This document shows positions 8,628 to 20,599 of a stretch of DNA of 64,000 bases, piece by piece. The notes beneath the pieces were generated by a model. The model was not told where the DNA came from and ran no database searches. It saw only the letters and a program-made list of their open reading frames with translations. The first letter of the stretch is position 1. Every line of letters begins with the position of its first letter. A program made the translations under genes and the position numbers. The stretch lies in NCBI GenBank assembly GCA_000027065.2, contig FN543093.2, positions 1,988,074-2,052,073 of the forward strand, given 5' to 3'. This DNA is from Cronobacter turicensis z3032 (GTDB lineage Bacteria > Pseudomonadota > Gammaproteobacteria > Enterobacterales > Enterobacteriaceae).

Positions 8628-10778
8628 ATGAAAAAAATCACCAGCGTCTGTCCGTACTGTGGTGCGGGTTGCAAACTTAAGCTCGTCGTGGATAACAACA
8701 AAATCATTCGCGCCGAGGCCGCCGAAGGCGTCACCAACCAGAACCAGCTCTGCCTGAAAGGCTATTACGGCTGGGATTTCCTTAATGATACCCAGCTTCT
8801 GACGCCGCGCCTCACCCAGCCCATGATCCGCTACCAGAAAGGCGGCGCGCTTCAGGCGGTCTCCTGGGAAGAGGCGATACGCTATACCGCAGAGCGTCTG
8901 TCAGCGATTAAAGAGCAGTACGGCCCGCGCGCTATCATGACCACCGGCTCCTCGCGCGGCACCGGCAACGAAACCAACTACGTGATGCAGAAGTTCGCCC
9001 GCGCGGTGCTCAACACCAATAACGTTGACTGCTGCGCGCGCGTCTGTCACGGCCCGTCCGTGGCGGGGCTTCAGCAGACGCTGGGCAACGGCGCGATGAG
9101 CAACTCCATCGGCGATATTGAAAACTCCAAATGCTTGCTGGTGTTTGGCTATAACTGCGCCGATTCGCACCCGATCGTCGCGCGTCGCGTGCTGAAAGCC
9201 AAAGAAAACGGCGCGAAGGTGATTGTGTGCGATCCGCGCAAAATCGAAACCGCGCGCATCGCCGATCAACATCTGCAAATCAATAACGGCTGCAACATGG
9301 CGCTGGTGAATGCCTTTGGCTATGTGCTGCTCGAAGAAGCGCTGTACGACAAAGAGTATGTGGCGCGTTACACCGAAGGGCTGGACGCATACCGCGAAAC
9401 GGTAAAAGATTACGCGCCGGAAGCGGTCGAGCATCTCACCGGCGTCAGCGCGCAGCAGATCCGCCAGGCGATGCGCACGTTCGCCGCCGCGCCGTCCGCC
9501 ACCATTATGTGGGGCATGGGCGTCACGCAGTTCGGTCAGGCGGTGGATGTCGTGAAAGGGCTCTCAAGCCTGGCGCTACTCACCGGCAATCTGGGGCGCG
9601 AGCATGTCGGCGTCGGCCCGGTGCGCGGCCAGAATAATGTGCAGGGCGCGTGCGACATGGGCGTGCTGCCAAACCAGTTCCCGGGCTATCAGGATGTCGA
9701 AGACGCGGCGGTGCGCGAAAAATTCGCGCGCGCCTGGGGGATCGACCCGGCGGTGATGGACGATAAAATCGGCGTGCGCATCACCGAGGTGCCGCACCTG
9801 GCGCTCGAAGGCAAAGTCAAAGCCTACTACATCATGGGCGAAGATCCGCTCCAGACCGAAGCCGATCTCGGTCTGGTTCGTCAGGGCTTCGACGCGCTCG
9901 ATTTCGTGGTGGTGCAGGACATCTTTATGACCAAAACCGCCGAAGTGGCGGACGTTCTGCTACCGGCCACCTCCTGGGGCGAACATGGCGGCGTCTTTAC
10001 CTGCGCCGACCGCGGTTTCCAGCGCTTTGAGGCGGCCGTTTCGCCGAAATACAACGTCAAACGCGACTGGGAAATCATCAGCCTTATCGCCACCGCGATG
10101 GGCTACCCGATGCATTACGACAACAACCAGCAGATCTGGGACGAAATGCGCGAACTCTGCCCGCTCTTTTACGGCGTGACGTACCAGAAAATGGGCGATA
10201 TGGGACATGTGCAGTGGCCATGCCCGACGCTGGATCACCCCGGCACGCCGTACCTCTACGCCGGGAATCACTTCGATACGCCGACAGGCAAAGGCCAGCT
10301 TTTCGCCGCCCCGTGGCGCGCGCCGGCGGAGCAGCCGGATGCCGACTACCCGCTGGTGCTCTGTACCGTGCGTGAAGTAGGGCACTACTCCTGCCGTTCA
10401 ATGACCGGCAACTGCGCGGCGCTGCAAACGCTCGCCGACGAGCCGGGCCGCGTGCAGATGCACCCGCAGGATGCGGATCGCCTCGGCGTGCGTGACGGTC
10501 AGCTGGTGTGGGTTACCTCGCGTCGCGGGCGGGTTATCAGCCGTGCCGATGTCAGCGAGCGCATCAACCCCGGCGCGGTCTACATGACCTACCAGTGGTG
10601 GATCGGCGCGTGCAACGAGCTCACCCAGGACAATCTCGACCCGGTTTCCAAAACGCCGGAAACCAAATATTGCGCGGTGAATGTCGAGGCTATCGCCGAT
10701 CAGCGCGATGCCGAAGCCTATGTCCAGACCACCTATACCAGCATGAAGGCGCGCCTGCGCGACGCCGCCGCGGTATAG
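8628..10778 (+). CDS. fdhF2: Formate dehydrogenase H paralogue with Cys140 instead of selenocysteine
   Basis: This 716-aa molybdopterin oxidoreductase resembles FdhF throughout. An N-terminal [4Fe-4S] motif (CPYCGAGC, then LCLKGY) is followed by the bis-MGD-binding domains. The metal-ligand position that is selenocysteine in E. coli FdhF (U140) is a TGT Cys codon at 9045-9047, in the context RVCHGPS; the next residue, the conserved His141, is kept. The enzyme should oxidise formate to CO2 without selenium. Cys-type FdhF enzymes are known in other enterobacteria and usually turn over more slowly than Sec enzymes. The frame is open further upstream inside hydN, but homology fixes the start at 8628. 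A Sec-type copy lies 3.5 kb downstream at 14244-16391. The symbol is descriptive. Confidence 0.92.
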   Translation: MKKITSVCPYCGAGCKLKLVVDNNKIIRAEAAEGVTNQNQLCLKGYYGWDFLNDTQLLTPRLTQPMIRYQKGGALQAVSWEEAIRYTAERLSAIKEQYGPRAIMTTGSSRGTGNETNYVMQKFARAVLNTNNVDCCARVCHGPSVAGLQQTLGNGAMSNSIGDIENSKCLLVFGYNCADSHPIVARRVLKAKENGAKVIVCDPRKIETARIADQHLQINNGCNMALVNAFGYVLLEEALYDKEYVARYTEGLDAYRETVKDYAPEAVEHLTGVSAQQIRQAMRTFAAAPSATIMWGMGVTQFGQAVDVVKGLSSLALLTGNLGREHVGVGPVRGQNNVQGACDMGVLPNQFPGYQDVEDAAVREKFARAWGIDPAVMDDKIGVRITEVPHLALEGKVKAYYIMGEDPLQTEADLGLVRQGFDALDFVVVQDIFMTKTAEVADVLLPATSWGEHGGVFTCADRGFQRFEAAVSPKYNVKRDWEIISLIATAMGYPMHYDNNQQIWDEMRELCPLFYGVTYQKMGDMGHVQWPCPTLDHPGTPYLYAGNHFDTPTGKGQLFAAPWRAPAEQPDADYPLVLCTVREVGHYSCRSMTGNCAALQTLADEPGRVQMHPQDADRLGVRDGQLVWVTSRRGRVISRADVSERINPGAVYMTYQWWIGACNELTQDNLDPVSKTPETKYCAVNVEAIADQRDAEAYVQTTYTSMKARLRDAAAV

Positions 10779-10822
10779 CTCAGCCCGCGCGGGCCTTGCG
10801 CCCGCGCGTTTTCGACGAGACG

Positions 10823-13062
<2,240 letters not shown>

Positions 13063-13069
<7 letters not shown>

Positions 13070-14085
13070 CTCAATTGCGTAATCACCCGCCCCGCGCGCT
13101 GGCCCTGGTGGCCGCGCTCGGTCTTGCCAACCTGGCCGCCTGGCTCTGGGCGTTTTATGCGTTTCACGACACCCCCGCGCTGATGGCCGCGAGCCTGCTG
13201 GCCTGGGGCTACGGCCTGCGCCACGCGGTGGACGCCGACCATATCGCCGCCATTGATAACGTTACGCGCAAAATGATGCAGCAGGGCCAGCGCCCATGTG
13301 GCGTCGGCGCCTGGTTTTCACTCGGCCACTCCAGCATCGTGGTGCTGGCGTCCGTCGCCATTGCCGCGACCGCCGCGGCGGTAAAAGAAGATATGGCCTG
13401 GTTTCACGACGTAGGCGGGGTGATTGGCACCACCGTCTCGGCGGTGTTTCTGCTGGCGATGGCGCTGGTGAATCTGGTTATCCTGCGCGGTATCTGGCAC
13501 AGCTTCAGCAGGCTGAAACGCGGCGAGCCGCTGAATGATAAGGCCGACACCGTGACCGCAGGCGGACCGATGAGCTGGCTGTTTCGCGCCACTTTCCGGC
13601 TGGTGAGCAAAAGCTGGCATATGTATCTGGTCGGTTTTCTCTTCGGGCTCGGTTTTGACACCGCGACCGAGATTGGCGTACTGGGGATTTCAGCGGCGGG
13701 CGCGTCCCACGGGATGTCGGTCTGGTCGATTCTGGTTTTCCCGGCGCTCTTTACCAGCGGGATGGCGCTTATCGATACGCTGGATAACCTGGTAATGGTG
13801 GGCGCGTATGGCTGGGCCTTCAGCAAGCCGCAGCGCAAACTCTATTACAACATGACCATTACCGGCACGTCGGTGGTGGTGGCGCTGTTTATCGGCGGGC
13901 TGGAGGCGCTGGGGTTGCTGATGGATAAATTCGGACTTTCCGGCGGCGTCTGGGATCTGGTGGCTGGCGTGAATGACAATCTCGGCAACGCCGGGTTTAT
14001 CGTGGTCGGCCTGTTTATCGCCTGCTGGGCGTTATCCCTTTTAAATTACCGCCTTAAAGGCTACGACGCGCTGCCAGCGCGCTGA
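13063..14085 (+). CDS. Nickel/cobalt importer of the NiCoT (HoxN/NixA) family
   Basis: This 340-aa inner-membrane protein has about eight hydrophobic segments. The NiCoT signature [14 protein letters not shown] (HX4DH type) sits in the second helix around residues 52-65. Further family motifs are FSLGHSSIV near 86-94, [10 protein letters not shown] near 198-207 and [10 protein letters not shown] near 232-241. It would supply Ni2+ for hydrogenase 3. It overlaps hypF by 7 bases, so nickel import and hydrogenase maturation are co-expressed. Confidence 0.92.
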
Positions 14086-14091
14086 GCCGTC

Positions 14092-14130
14092 ACGCGCCTG
14101 TCGTCACGTCATTTTTGACGACAGGCGCGT
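14092..14130. repeat. Perfect 15-bp inverted repeat between the nickel importer and fdhF
   Basis: ACGCGCCTGTCGTCA and its exact reverse complement are separated by a 9-base loop (CGTCATTTT). No T run follows on either side, so it is not a standard intrinsic terminator. It lies 54 bases upstream of the sigma54 promoter of fdhF. It may be a factor-independent RNA hairpin or an upstream activator site; neither is shown. Confidence 0.6.
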
Positions 14131-14183
14131 CCTCGACAGACCTTTTACTTCCGCAACCCGCGCGCAGCCCGCCTTCCGGGAGC

Positions 14184-14199
14184 TGGCACGCTTTCTGCA
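14184..14199 (+). promoter_or_regulatory. Sigma54 (RpoN) promoter of the Sec-type fdhF
   Basis: TGGCACG-CTTT-CTGCA matches the -24/-12 consensus (GG-N10-GC) and lies 45 bases upstream of the fdhF ATG. In E. coli fdhF is transcribed by sigma54 RNA polymerase activated by FhlA with formate. Confidence 0.9.
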
Positions 14200-14243
14200 T
14201 TATCCGCTCCACTATTTACGCAGTTAACTCTGGAGCATGACCG

Positions 14244-16391
14244 ATGAAAAAAGTCGTTACGGTTTGCCCCTATTGCGCGTCGGGTTGCAAAATCAACCTG
14301 ATCGTCGATAACGGCAAGGTCGTTAAGGCGGAAGCGGCAATGGGGAAAACCAATCAGGGCGATTTATGCCTGAAGGGCTATTACGGCTGGGATTTTATCA
14401 ATGATACCCAGATCCTCACCCCGCGCCTGAAAACGCCGATGATCCGCCGTGAGCGCGGCGGCCGGCTGGAATCTGTCTCCTGGGAAGAGGCGCTGGATTA
14501 TGTGGCGCAACGCCTTGGCGACATTAAAGCGAAGTATGGCCCGGACGCTATCATGACCACCGGTTCCTCGCGCGGCACCGGCAATGAAACCAACTATGTG
14601 ATGCAAAAATTTGCCCGCGCGGCGATCGGCACGAATAACGTCGATTGCTGCGCGCGCGTCTGACACGGCCCCTCGGTTGCAGGTCTGCACCAGTCGGTCG
14701 GTAACGGCGCCATGAGCAACTCCATCACTGGCATTGAAAATACCGATTTAGTCTTTGTATTTGGGTACAACCCGGCGGATTCGCACCCGATCGTCGCCAA
14801 TCGCGTGATCAAAGCGAAGAAAAACGGGGCGAAAATTATCGTCTGCGACCCGCGGAAAATTGAAACCGCGCGAATTGCGGATATGCATCTGGCGCTAAAA
14901 AACGGCTCCAACATCGCGCTGCTGAATGCAATGGGTCACGTCATTATCAAAGAGGATCTCTGGGACCACGCCTTTGTGTCGGCGCGTACCGAAGGGTTTG
15001 ACGAGTATTGCAAAATCGTCGAGGGCTATACGCCGGAGTCGGTGGAAGCCATCACCGGCGTCAGCGCCAGTGAGATCCGCGAAGCGGCGCGGATGTACGC
15101 TCGCGCGGAAAGCGCGGCGATCCTCTGGGGCATGGGCGTAACGCAGTTTTATCAGGGCGTCGAGACCGTGCGTTCACTCACCAGCCTCGCGCTGCTGACC
15201 GGCAATCTTGGCAAGCCGAGCGCGGGCGTTAACCCGGTGCGCGGGCAGAATAACGTGCAGGGCGCGTGCGACATGGGCGCGCTGCCGGATACCTATCCGG
15301 GCTACCAGTACGTGAAATTCCCTGAGCACCGCGAGAAGTTCGCCAAAGCGTGGGGTGTGGCATCGCTGCCCGCGCATACCGGCTATCGCATCAGCGAGTT
15401 GCCGCACCGCGTGGCGCATGGCGAAGTGCGCGCCGCCTACATCATGGGCGAAGATCCGCTGCAGACCGATGCCGAGCTGTCCGCGGTGCGCCAGGCGTTT
15501 GCGTCTCTGGAGCTGGTGATTGTGCAGGACATCTTCATGACCAAAACCGCCTCGGCGGCGGACGTGATTTTGCCTTCCACCTCCTGGGGCGAACATGAAG
15601 GGGTCTACACGGCGGCGGACCGCGGCTTCCAGCGCTTCTTTAAAGCGGTGGAGCCGAAGTGGGATCTTAAAACCGACTGGCAGATCATCAGCGAAATCGC
15701 CACCCGGATGGGCTATCCGATGCATTACGACAACACCAAACAGATCTGGGATGAGCTGCGCGCGCTGTGCCCCGATTTTTATGGCGCCACCTACGAGAAA
15801 ATGGGTGAGCTCGGCTACATTCAGTGGCCGTGTCGTGATGAATCCGAGGCCGATCAGGGCACCGATTACCTGTTTGAGAAGGAATTCTCCACGCCGAACG
15901 GGCTCGGGCAGTTCTTCACCTGCGACTGGGCGCCGCCGCTTGACCGGGTGAACGAGGAGTATCCGCTGGTGCTCTCCACGGTGCGCGAAGTGGGGCACTA
16001 CTCCTGCCGCTCAATGACCGGCAACTGCGCCGCGCTGGCGGCGCTTGCGGATGAGCCGGGTTACGCGCAAATCAACAGTGCTGACGCAAAACGCCTCGGC
16101 ATTGAAGACGAGGCGCTGGTGTGGGTGGTATCGCGCAAAGGCAAAGTCATTACCCGCGCGCAGGTGAGCGACAGGCCGAACAAAGGGGCGGTCTATATGA
16201 CGTACCAGTGGTGGATCGGCGCCTGTAACGAGCTGGTGGCGGAGAACTTAAGCCCGATCACGAAAACGCCGGAGTACAAGTACTGCGCCGTGCGTGTCGA
16301 GCCGATAGCCGATCAGCGCGCCGCCGAGCAGTATGTGATTGACGAGTACACCGCCCTGAAGACCCGGCTGCGGGAGTCTGCGCAGGGGTAA
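14244..16391 (+). CDS. fdhF: FdhF, selenocysteine-containing formate dehydrogenase H
   Basis: One gene of 715 codons, exactly the length of E. coli FdhF, read through an in-frame TGA at 14661-14663 (codon 140). Upstream it reads to NNVDCCARV and downstream continues [15 protein letters not shown], as in E. coli FdhF with U140. It is the cytoplasmic formate-oxidising subunit of formate hydrogenlyase, with one [4Fe-4S] cluster (CPYCASGC, then LCLKGY) and a Mo-bis-MGD cofactor. Automatic annotation would split it at 14663 and miscall the second half as starting at 14712. It has its own sigma54 promoter and a strong terminator. The paralogue at 8628-10778 has Cys at the same position. Confidence 0.97.
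14661..14702 (+). promoter_or_regulatory. Selenocysteine UGA codon and SECIS-like hairpin sequence
   Basis: The TGA is followed at once by CACGGCCCCTCGGTTGCAGG and TCTGCACCAGTCGGTCGG. These nearly reproduce the E. coli fdhF bacterial SECIS element, with the GGTTGCAGGTCTGCACC stem-loop bound by SelB. This is what converts the stop into Sec. Confidence 0.93.
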
Positions 16392-16407
16392 TCAGCGTGA
16401 CATAACG

Positions 16408-16433
16408 AATCCCCCGCAAGGGGGATTTTTTTT
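16408..16433. terminator. Rho-independent terminator of fdhF
   Basis: AATCCCCC-GCAA-GGGGGATT followed by TTTTTT lies 16 bases after the fdhF stop. The preceding bases on the other strand are less T-rich, but the hairpin may also serve the convergent LysR gene ending at 16443. Confidence 0.93.
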
Positions 16434-16442
16434 GCCCGGCGT

Positions 16443-17354
16443 TCAGCCTTCCGGCATTCGCGCGCGGCATTCGGCCAGCACAAACTGGCGCAGCCAGCGG
16501 TGCGCTGGATCGGCATCCAGACGCGGGTGCCACATCTGCGATACGGTAATCGGGCGGGTGGCGAGCGGCAGTTCAAACCACGTAAGCCCGGCGATGCCCG
16601 GCAGATTAATCAGAAACGAGGCGGGCACCAGCGCCACCAGATCGGTGCCGCGCGCGACGGCCAGCGCCGCCGGGAACCCTGGCACTACGGCGGCGATATT
16701 TCGCGATACCCCGTGTTGTGCGAGCGCGTCATCGACCGGCCCGGTAAACACGCCGCGCCGCGATGCCGCCACATGGCTCCACGCGGTGTAATCCTCAAGC
16801 GTCACGTCGCGGCCCGCGAGCGGATGGCCGCTTCTCACCACGCCGACAAAGCGATCGCGGAACAGCCGTTGCTGTTTGATTTCAGGCCCCATTTCGCCCG
16901 GCACGCCGATTTCCAGATCTGCCTCGCCTTCACGCAACGGCCGGTCGCTTTTCACTGGCTTTGGCGCAAAGCGCAGGCGCACGCCGGGCGCGCGCCGGGC
17001 GGCCGCGGCGATAAGCGCCGGGCCGAACGCCTCCACAAAGCCGTCGTTGGCGCGCAGGGTAAAGGTCTGCTGGTGGCTGATGATATCAAACGCCTGCGGC
17101 GCGGGGCGCAGCACGGCACGGGCGGCGAACACCGCGCCCTGCGTGCGTTCGCGAAGGGATTCGGCATAGGGTGTGAGCACCATCTGCCGACCGGCGCGCA
17201 CCAGCAGCGGATCGCCGGTGGCGTCGCGCAGGCGGCTCAGGGTGCGGCTCATCGCCGACGCGCTCAGGTTAAGACGGCGCGCCGCCGCGGCCACGCTTTT
17301 CTCAGCGAGCAGCACATCAAGCGCGAACAGCAGGTTTAAATCCGGGTCATTCAT
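16443..17354 (-). CDS. LysR-family transcriptional regulator
   Basis: This 303-aa protein has an N-terminal winged helix-turn-helix (about residues 5-62, core SVAAAARRLNLSASAMSRTLSRLR) and a C-terminal periplasmic-binding-like effector domain. It is divergent from the MFS exporter at 17479, and the 124-bp gap is the natural place for its binding site, so it probably controls that exporter. The ligand is unknown. The layout resembles regulators placed beside DHA2 drug exporters. Confidence 0.88.
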   Translation of the reverse strand: MNDPDLNLLFALDVLLAEKSVAAAARRLNLSASAMSRTLSRLRDATGDPLLVRAGRQMVLTPYAESLRERTQGAVFAARAVLRPAPQAFDIISHQQTFTLRANDGFVEAFGPALIAAAARRAPGVRLRFAPKPVKSDRPLREGEADLEIGVPGEMGPEIKQQRLFRDRFVGVVRSGHPLAGRDVTLEDYTAWSHVAASRRGVFTGPVDDALAQHGVSRNIAAVVPGFPAALAVARGTDLVALVPASFLINLPGIAGLTWFELPLATRPITVSQMWHPRLDADPAHRWLRQFVLAECRARMPEG

Positions 17355-17478
17355 CGTCAGGCTCCGCGCCTCGTTGTCACAGATGGCGTTTCATGCAGGT
17401 TTACAGTGCAATCGTTGCGTCTTCCGCTATGTATCGCCGGAAAGTAGAGTGGATGCAAGCACACATTTGGGAGTGACC

Positions 17479-18870
17479 ATGACGTTATTTACTGATCTGC
17501 CCGGCGATGAAGGGCTGCCGGGGCGCGAGCGCGCGCTGGCGATGATAGCGGTGATGACCAGCACCACGATGGCCGTGTTCGACGGCGCGATGGTCAATAT
17601 CGCGCTGCCGGAGATGGCGCGGGCGCTGCACGCCACGGCGGCGCAGACCGTCTGGGTGGCGAACGGTTATCTGCTCTCGGCGGCCATGACGCTGGCGATT
17701 TTCGCCGCCCTCGCCGGGCGGCTCGGCTTTCGCACGCTGTTTGCCGCAGGCGTCGGGCTGTTTACGCTCGCCTCACTCGGCTGCGCGCTCGCACCGTCGC
17801 TCCCGTGGCTGGTCGCGATGCGCCTGTTGCAGGGCGTGGGCGGCGCGGCGACGCTCAGCATTGCGCCGGCTATTCTGCGCACCATCTTCCCCAACCGGCT
17901 GCTCGGGCGCATTCTCGGCATGAACGCGCTGCTTATCGCCACCAGCACGGCCATCGCGCCGGTAGCGGGCGGCGCGCTGCTCGCCACGCTCGGCTGGCCC
18001 TGGCTGTTTGCTGTCAATATTGCGCCCGGCGCGCTGGCGCTGTTTCTCGCGCTTCGCACGCTTCCCCGGGACCGACAGCCCGCGCGCGGGCCGTTTGACG
18101 TGCCGGGCGCGCTGCTCTCGGCGCTGATGCTGGGCGCGGCGGTGATGGCGTCAGACGCGCTATCGCTTCCCGCGATGCTGGGCTTTAGCGCGCTGGCGTT
18201 GAGTGCGGGCCTGCTGCTGGCCTGGCGGTTACCGCGCGCGCCAGAGCCGCTATTACCGCCACAGCTTTTTGCGAACGCGCGGTTTACGCTCGCGGCGCTG
18301 ACCTCGCTGGCGTCGTTTGTGAGCCAGGGGATGACCTTCGTGGCGCTGCCGTTTCTGTTCCAGAGCGTGTACGGCTTTAGCGCGCTGCACGCCGCGCTGC
18401 TTTTTACCGCCTGGCCGGTAGGGATCATTCTGGTGGCCCCGCACGCCGGGCGGCTGGCTGACCGCTACGCGCCCTCGGCTATCGCCACCGCAGGTCTGGC
18501 GCTTTTTGTGGCGGGCCTGGTGGCGCTGGCGCTCCTGCCTGCGCACGCCGCCGCCTGGGATATCAGCCTGCGCGGATTGCTGTGCGGCATTGGTTTTGGC
18601 TGCTTTCAGAGCCCAAATAATCGCGAGATGCTGGCGGGCGCGCCCCGCGAGCACAGCGGCTATGCCTCCGGCGTACTGGCGATTATGCGCACGTTCGGCC
18701 AGTGCCTGGGCGCGGCGCTGGTGGGCGTGATCCTCACGCTCGGATCGCCTGAGGCCAGCGGCGTCGCCGGGGCTGCCGGGGTGCGTCTTGCGTTATGGAT
18801 TGCCGCCGCCGCCTCGCTGCTTGCCCTGGCGTTTAGCCTTAGCCGGTTAGACAAAGGGCGGACGGCGTAA
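17479..18870 (+). CDS. MFS drug/metabolite exporter, DHA2-type
   Basis: This 463-aa polytopic membrane protein has the DHA2 motifs FDGAMVNIALPEM in the first helix (about residues 35-47) and RLLQGVGGAATLSIAPAIL (motif C region, about 116-134). The start at 17479 (GGGAGTGACC upstream) was preferred to the longer open frame, which runs back into the divergent regulator. The number of helices is compatible with 12-14. It is likely proton-driven efflux of a small organic compound; the substrate cannot be told from sequence. Confidence 0.88.
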   Translation: MTLFTDLPGDEGLPGRERALAMIAVMTSTTMAVFDGAMVNIALPEMARALHATAAQTVWVANGYLLSAAMTLAIFAALAGRLGFRTLFAAGVGLFTLASLGCALAPSLPWLVAMRLLQGVGGAATLSIAPAILRTIFPNRLLGRILGMNALLIATSTAIAPVAGGALLATLGWPWLFAVNIAPGALALFLALRTLPRDRQPARGPFDVPGALLSALMLGAAVMASDALSLPAMLGFSALALSAGLLLAWRLPRAPEPLLPPQLFANARFTLAALTSLASFVSQGMTFVALPFLFQSVYGFSALHAALLFTAWPVGIILVAPHAGRLADRYAPSAIATAGLALFVAGLVALALLPAHAAAWDISLRGLLCGIGFGCFQSPNNREMLAGAPREHSGYASGVLAIMRTFGQCLGAALVGVILTLGSPEASGVAGAAGVRLALWIAAAASLLALAFSLSRLDKGRTA

Positions 18871-19219
18871 TCCACTGCTTTTTGGTTTATCTTTCAAAAT
18901 GAAAGCGTGTTTCTGGTTGGTTTTGGCGGATAATTTTTTAACAGAGCGGTGTACGGCGACATAAAAAACCAGTAAACCGATCAATTCGTCTGCCTGGGTG
19001 CCCTTTTCGCTACTTCGTGTCGGAGAAAGGCAAATTACGCTACATTAATCGTTATTGGCAATTGATTGTTAATTTTCTATTGGTAATTCCGATCTCATGG
19101 TAGGGTGGTTTCAGGGGCTGTACACCCAGCCAACACCAGCTACAGCGCCTGTTTACCCACCGTGCTTCACCCGTCAGGGTGGCACACGAGCCTGATACTT
19201 AAGCAAGGTAAACCTTTCC
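18871..19219. other. Intergenic region, no protein gene seen; possible small-RNA locus
   Basis: I see no convincing open frame here. The segment is AT-rich at 18880-19080 and then GC-rich. It ends in a good intrinsic terminator at 19220-19247 that no protein gene upstream clearly owns. A weak promoter-like stretch (TTGGCA near 19053) precedes it. An untranslated transcript of roughly 150-170 nt is possible but unproven. Confidence 0.25.
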
Positions 19220-19249
19220 AAAGGTCGCGCTCCGGCGTGACCTTTTCTT
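19220..19249 (+). terminator. Rho-independent terminator
   Basis: AAAGGTCGCGC and GCGTGACCTTT pair around TCCG (one G-T pair) and are followed by TCTTTTT. It ends either a read-through MFS transcript or a small RNA. Confidence 0.75.
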
Positions 19250-19362
19250 TTTACGCGATCGCAGAAACGTTATTCCCGTAAGCACCATTTCTGGCGCTAT
19301 CAGACGACCGGTAACGCCGTGGCACATCGCGTGCCTCATCTGATCTTTCTTTAAGGATGCTT

Positions 19363-19614
19363 ATGCTTGACGTGATGTTATTCGGCCATGGATGGGCTGG
19401 CGAACTGGCCGAAGTGGCAGAAGGCGCCAGAACGTTGACGCAACCCTCCCGCGAACCGGGTGAGGGCGCCATTACCTTTTTTATCACCGTCTGGCTTTCA
19501 GACGACAGCGTGGCGTATCTGACAGGCACCGCAGACCTGGAGCCTTATGGCGACGATATTAAGGCGGCCGTCGCGCGCTGGCAGCCGAAACCCGCCCCAT
19601 TCCCGCATTACTAA
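19363..19614 (+). CDS. Small hypothetical protein
   Basis: This is 83 aa from the ATG at 19363, chosen because AAGGA lies 5 bases upstream; an in-frame ATG at 19357 overlaps that site. It has no signal peptide, membrane helix or recognisable motif. The sequence has a hydrophobic N-terminus (LDVMLFGHGWAGELAEV) and a globular, acidic remainder ending in a Pro-rich tail. It stands alone between a terminator and another small gene on the same strand. Function unknown. Confidence 0.6.
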   Translation: MLDVMLFGHGWAGELAEVAEGARTLTQPSREPGEGAITFFITVWLSDDSVAYLTGTADLEPYGDDIKAAVARWQPKPAPFPHY

Positions 19615-19688
19615 GCGGGTTATAAAATCAGGCGCGCTTGCCTTGCCTGTGTTAAGGTCGATTATTAATCACACCAGAGGGCTAACGT

Positions 19689-19907
19689 ATGCCAAAGAAT
19701 GTCGTGACAATTATGCCAGGCGGACAGGTTGAGCATGTCGCTGTGGACGATGAACTGGCGGTCATGAGAATGAGCGGAGAAAAAGGCGCAACGCTTGAGC
19801 TGCCGATTGAGAGTTATAAGCTTGACGGGGAAACCTATCTTGTGGCGCGTTTTTCCGGCCTGGTGAGCGATCAGGAAACCGAAAACGCGATCAGACAGTT
19901 CTATTAA
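19689..19907 (+). CDS. Small hypothetical protein
   Basis: This 72-aa protein of likely all-beta composition (PKNVVTIMPGGQVEHVAVDDELAVMRM) has no Cys and no membrane segment. It has a fair ribosome binding site (AGAGGG about 9 bases upstream). It is separated from the preceding small gene by 74 bases and converges on the IraP-like gene. I do not recognise the family. Confidence 0.65.
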   Translation: MPKNVVTIMPGGQVEHVAVDDELAVMRMSGEKGATLELPIESYKLDGETYLVARFSGLVSDQETENAIRQFY

Positions 19908-19951
19908 TTCCTCGCTACGGGGGCATCGCCCCTGTAGCGGTTAATTGCGCG

Positions 19952-20296
19952 TCAGAAGCGCTTATCGCTGGTGAGAGAGGATGAGAGTTTACGCAAAGCT
20001 TCAATATCCAGTTCCGGCTTTTCGTTATCCAGCACGCAGGCAATCGATAACAGCTCGTTAAACTGACTTAGTAATATTTCAGTATCCGATTTAAATGGAT
20101 TATCTTCCGCATCCAGCGCCGCATTGATGGCTTTTTTAACACCGCCAATCATCTCATCCATTCCGCCGTTTTTCCCGATGGTCATTAGCATGGCGCTTAA
20201 CAGCAATGCCTGCGCTTCTACCTGAGCCGTCAGAATTTTCGCTTCTGCATCCATTTTCGAGATTTTAGCAATCATGCTGTAAATCACATTGTTCAT
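19952..20296 (-). CDS. Small coiled-coil protein resembling the anti-adaptor IraP
   Basis: This 114-aa protein has a long N-terminal amphipathic helix (residues about 5-45) in which the spacing of EAKILTAQVEAQALLLSAML resembles the IraP region SKELCAQVEALEIIVTAML. IraP (86 aa in E. coli) stabilises sigma-S by blocking the adaptor RssB, typically under phosphate starvation. This protein is longer, so the identification is tentative. The ribosome binding site is strong (AGGAGG, 7 bases upstream). It may equally be another small helical stress protein. Confidence 0.5.
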   Translation of the reverse strand: MNNVIYSMIAKISKMDAEAKILTAQVEAQALLLSAMLMTIGKNGGMDEMIGGVKKAINAALDAEDNPFKSDTEILLSQFNELLSIACVLDNEKPELDIEALRKLSSSLTSDKRF

Positions 20297-20599
20297 GAGA
20301 CTTCCTCCTTTTGCTCGCCCAGCATATCAGGGGCGTGAGCATGGGCAATGTTGTGTAGTCTTAAATAAGCGCAGCGCGCCGGGAAAAAGCTGAACGCAAC
20401 GGCCACCGCTTCGTGCGGCGGTATGGTTCAGCCAGGATCATTAAAAGAGAGAGGGTAACTATTATATATACGATAACGGCCCCGTTTGTCTTCACGTCTG
20501 CGCGGAAAAGAAGGGGTCGAATCGCATAATTAACAATGCGTCCCACGGCGTGGACGAGCGCATCTGAAAATAAACGTTACCGGCGAGGAGACGTACATC

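Noticed and set aside
14244..14663. Truncated or pseudogenised fdhF ending at codon 139
   Set aside because: The in-frame TGA is at the known selenocysteine position, followed by a SECIS-like sequence, and the frame continues to the normal C-terminus.
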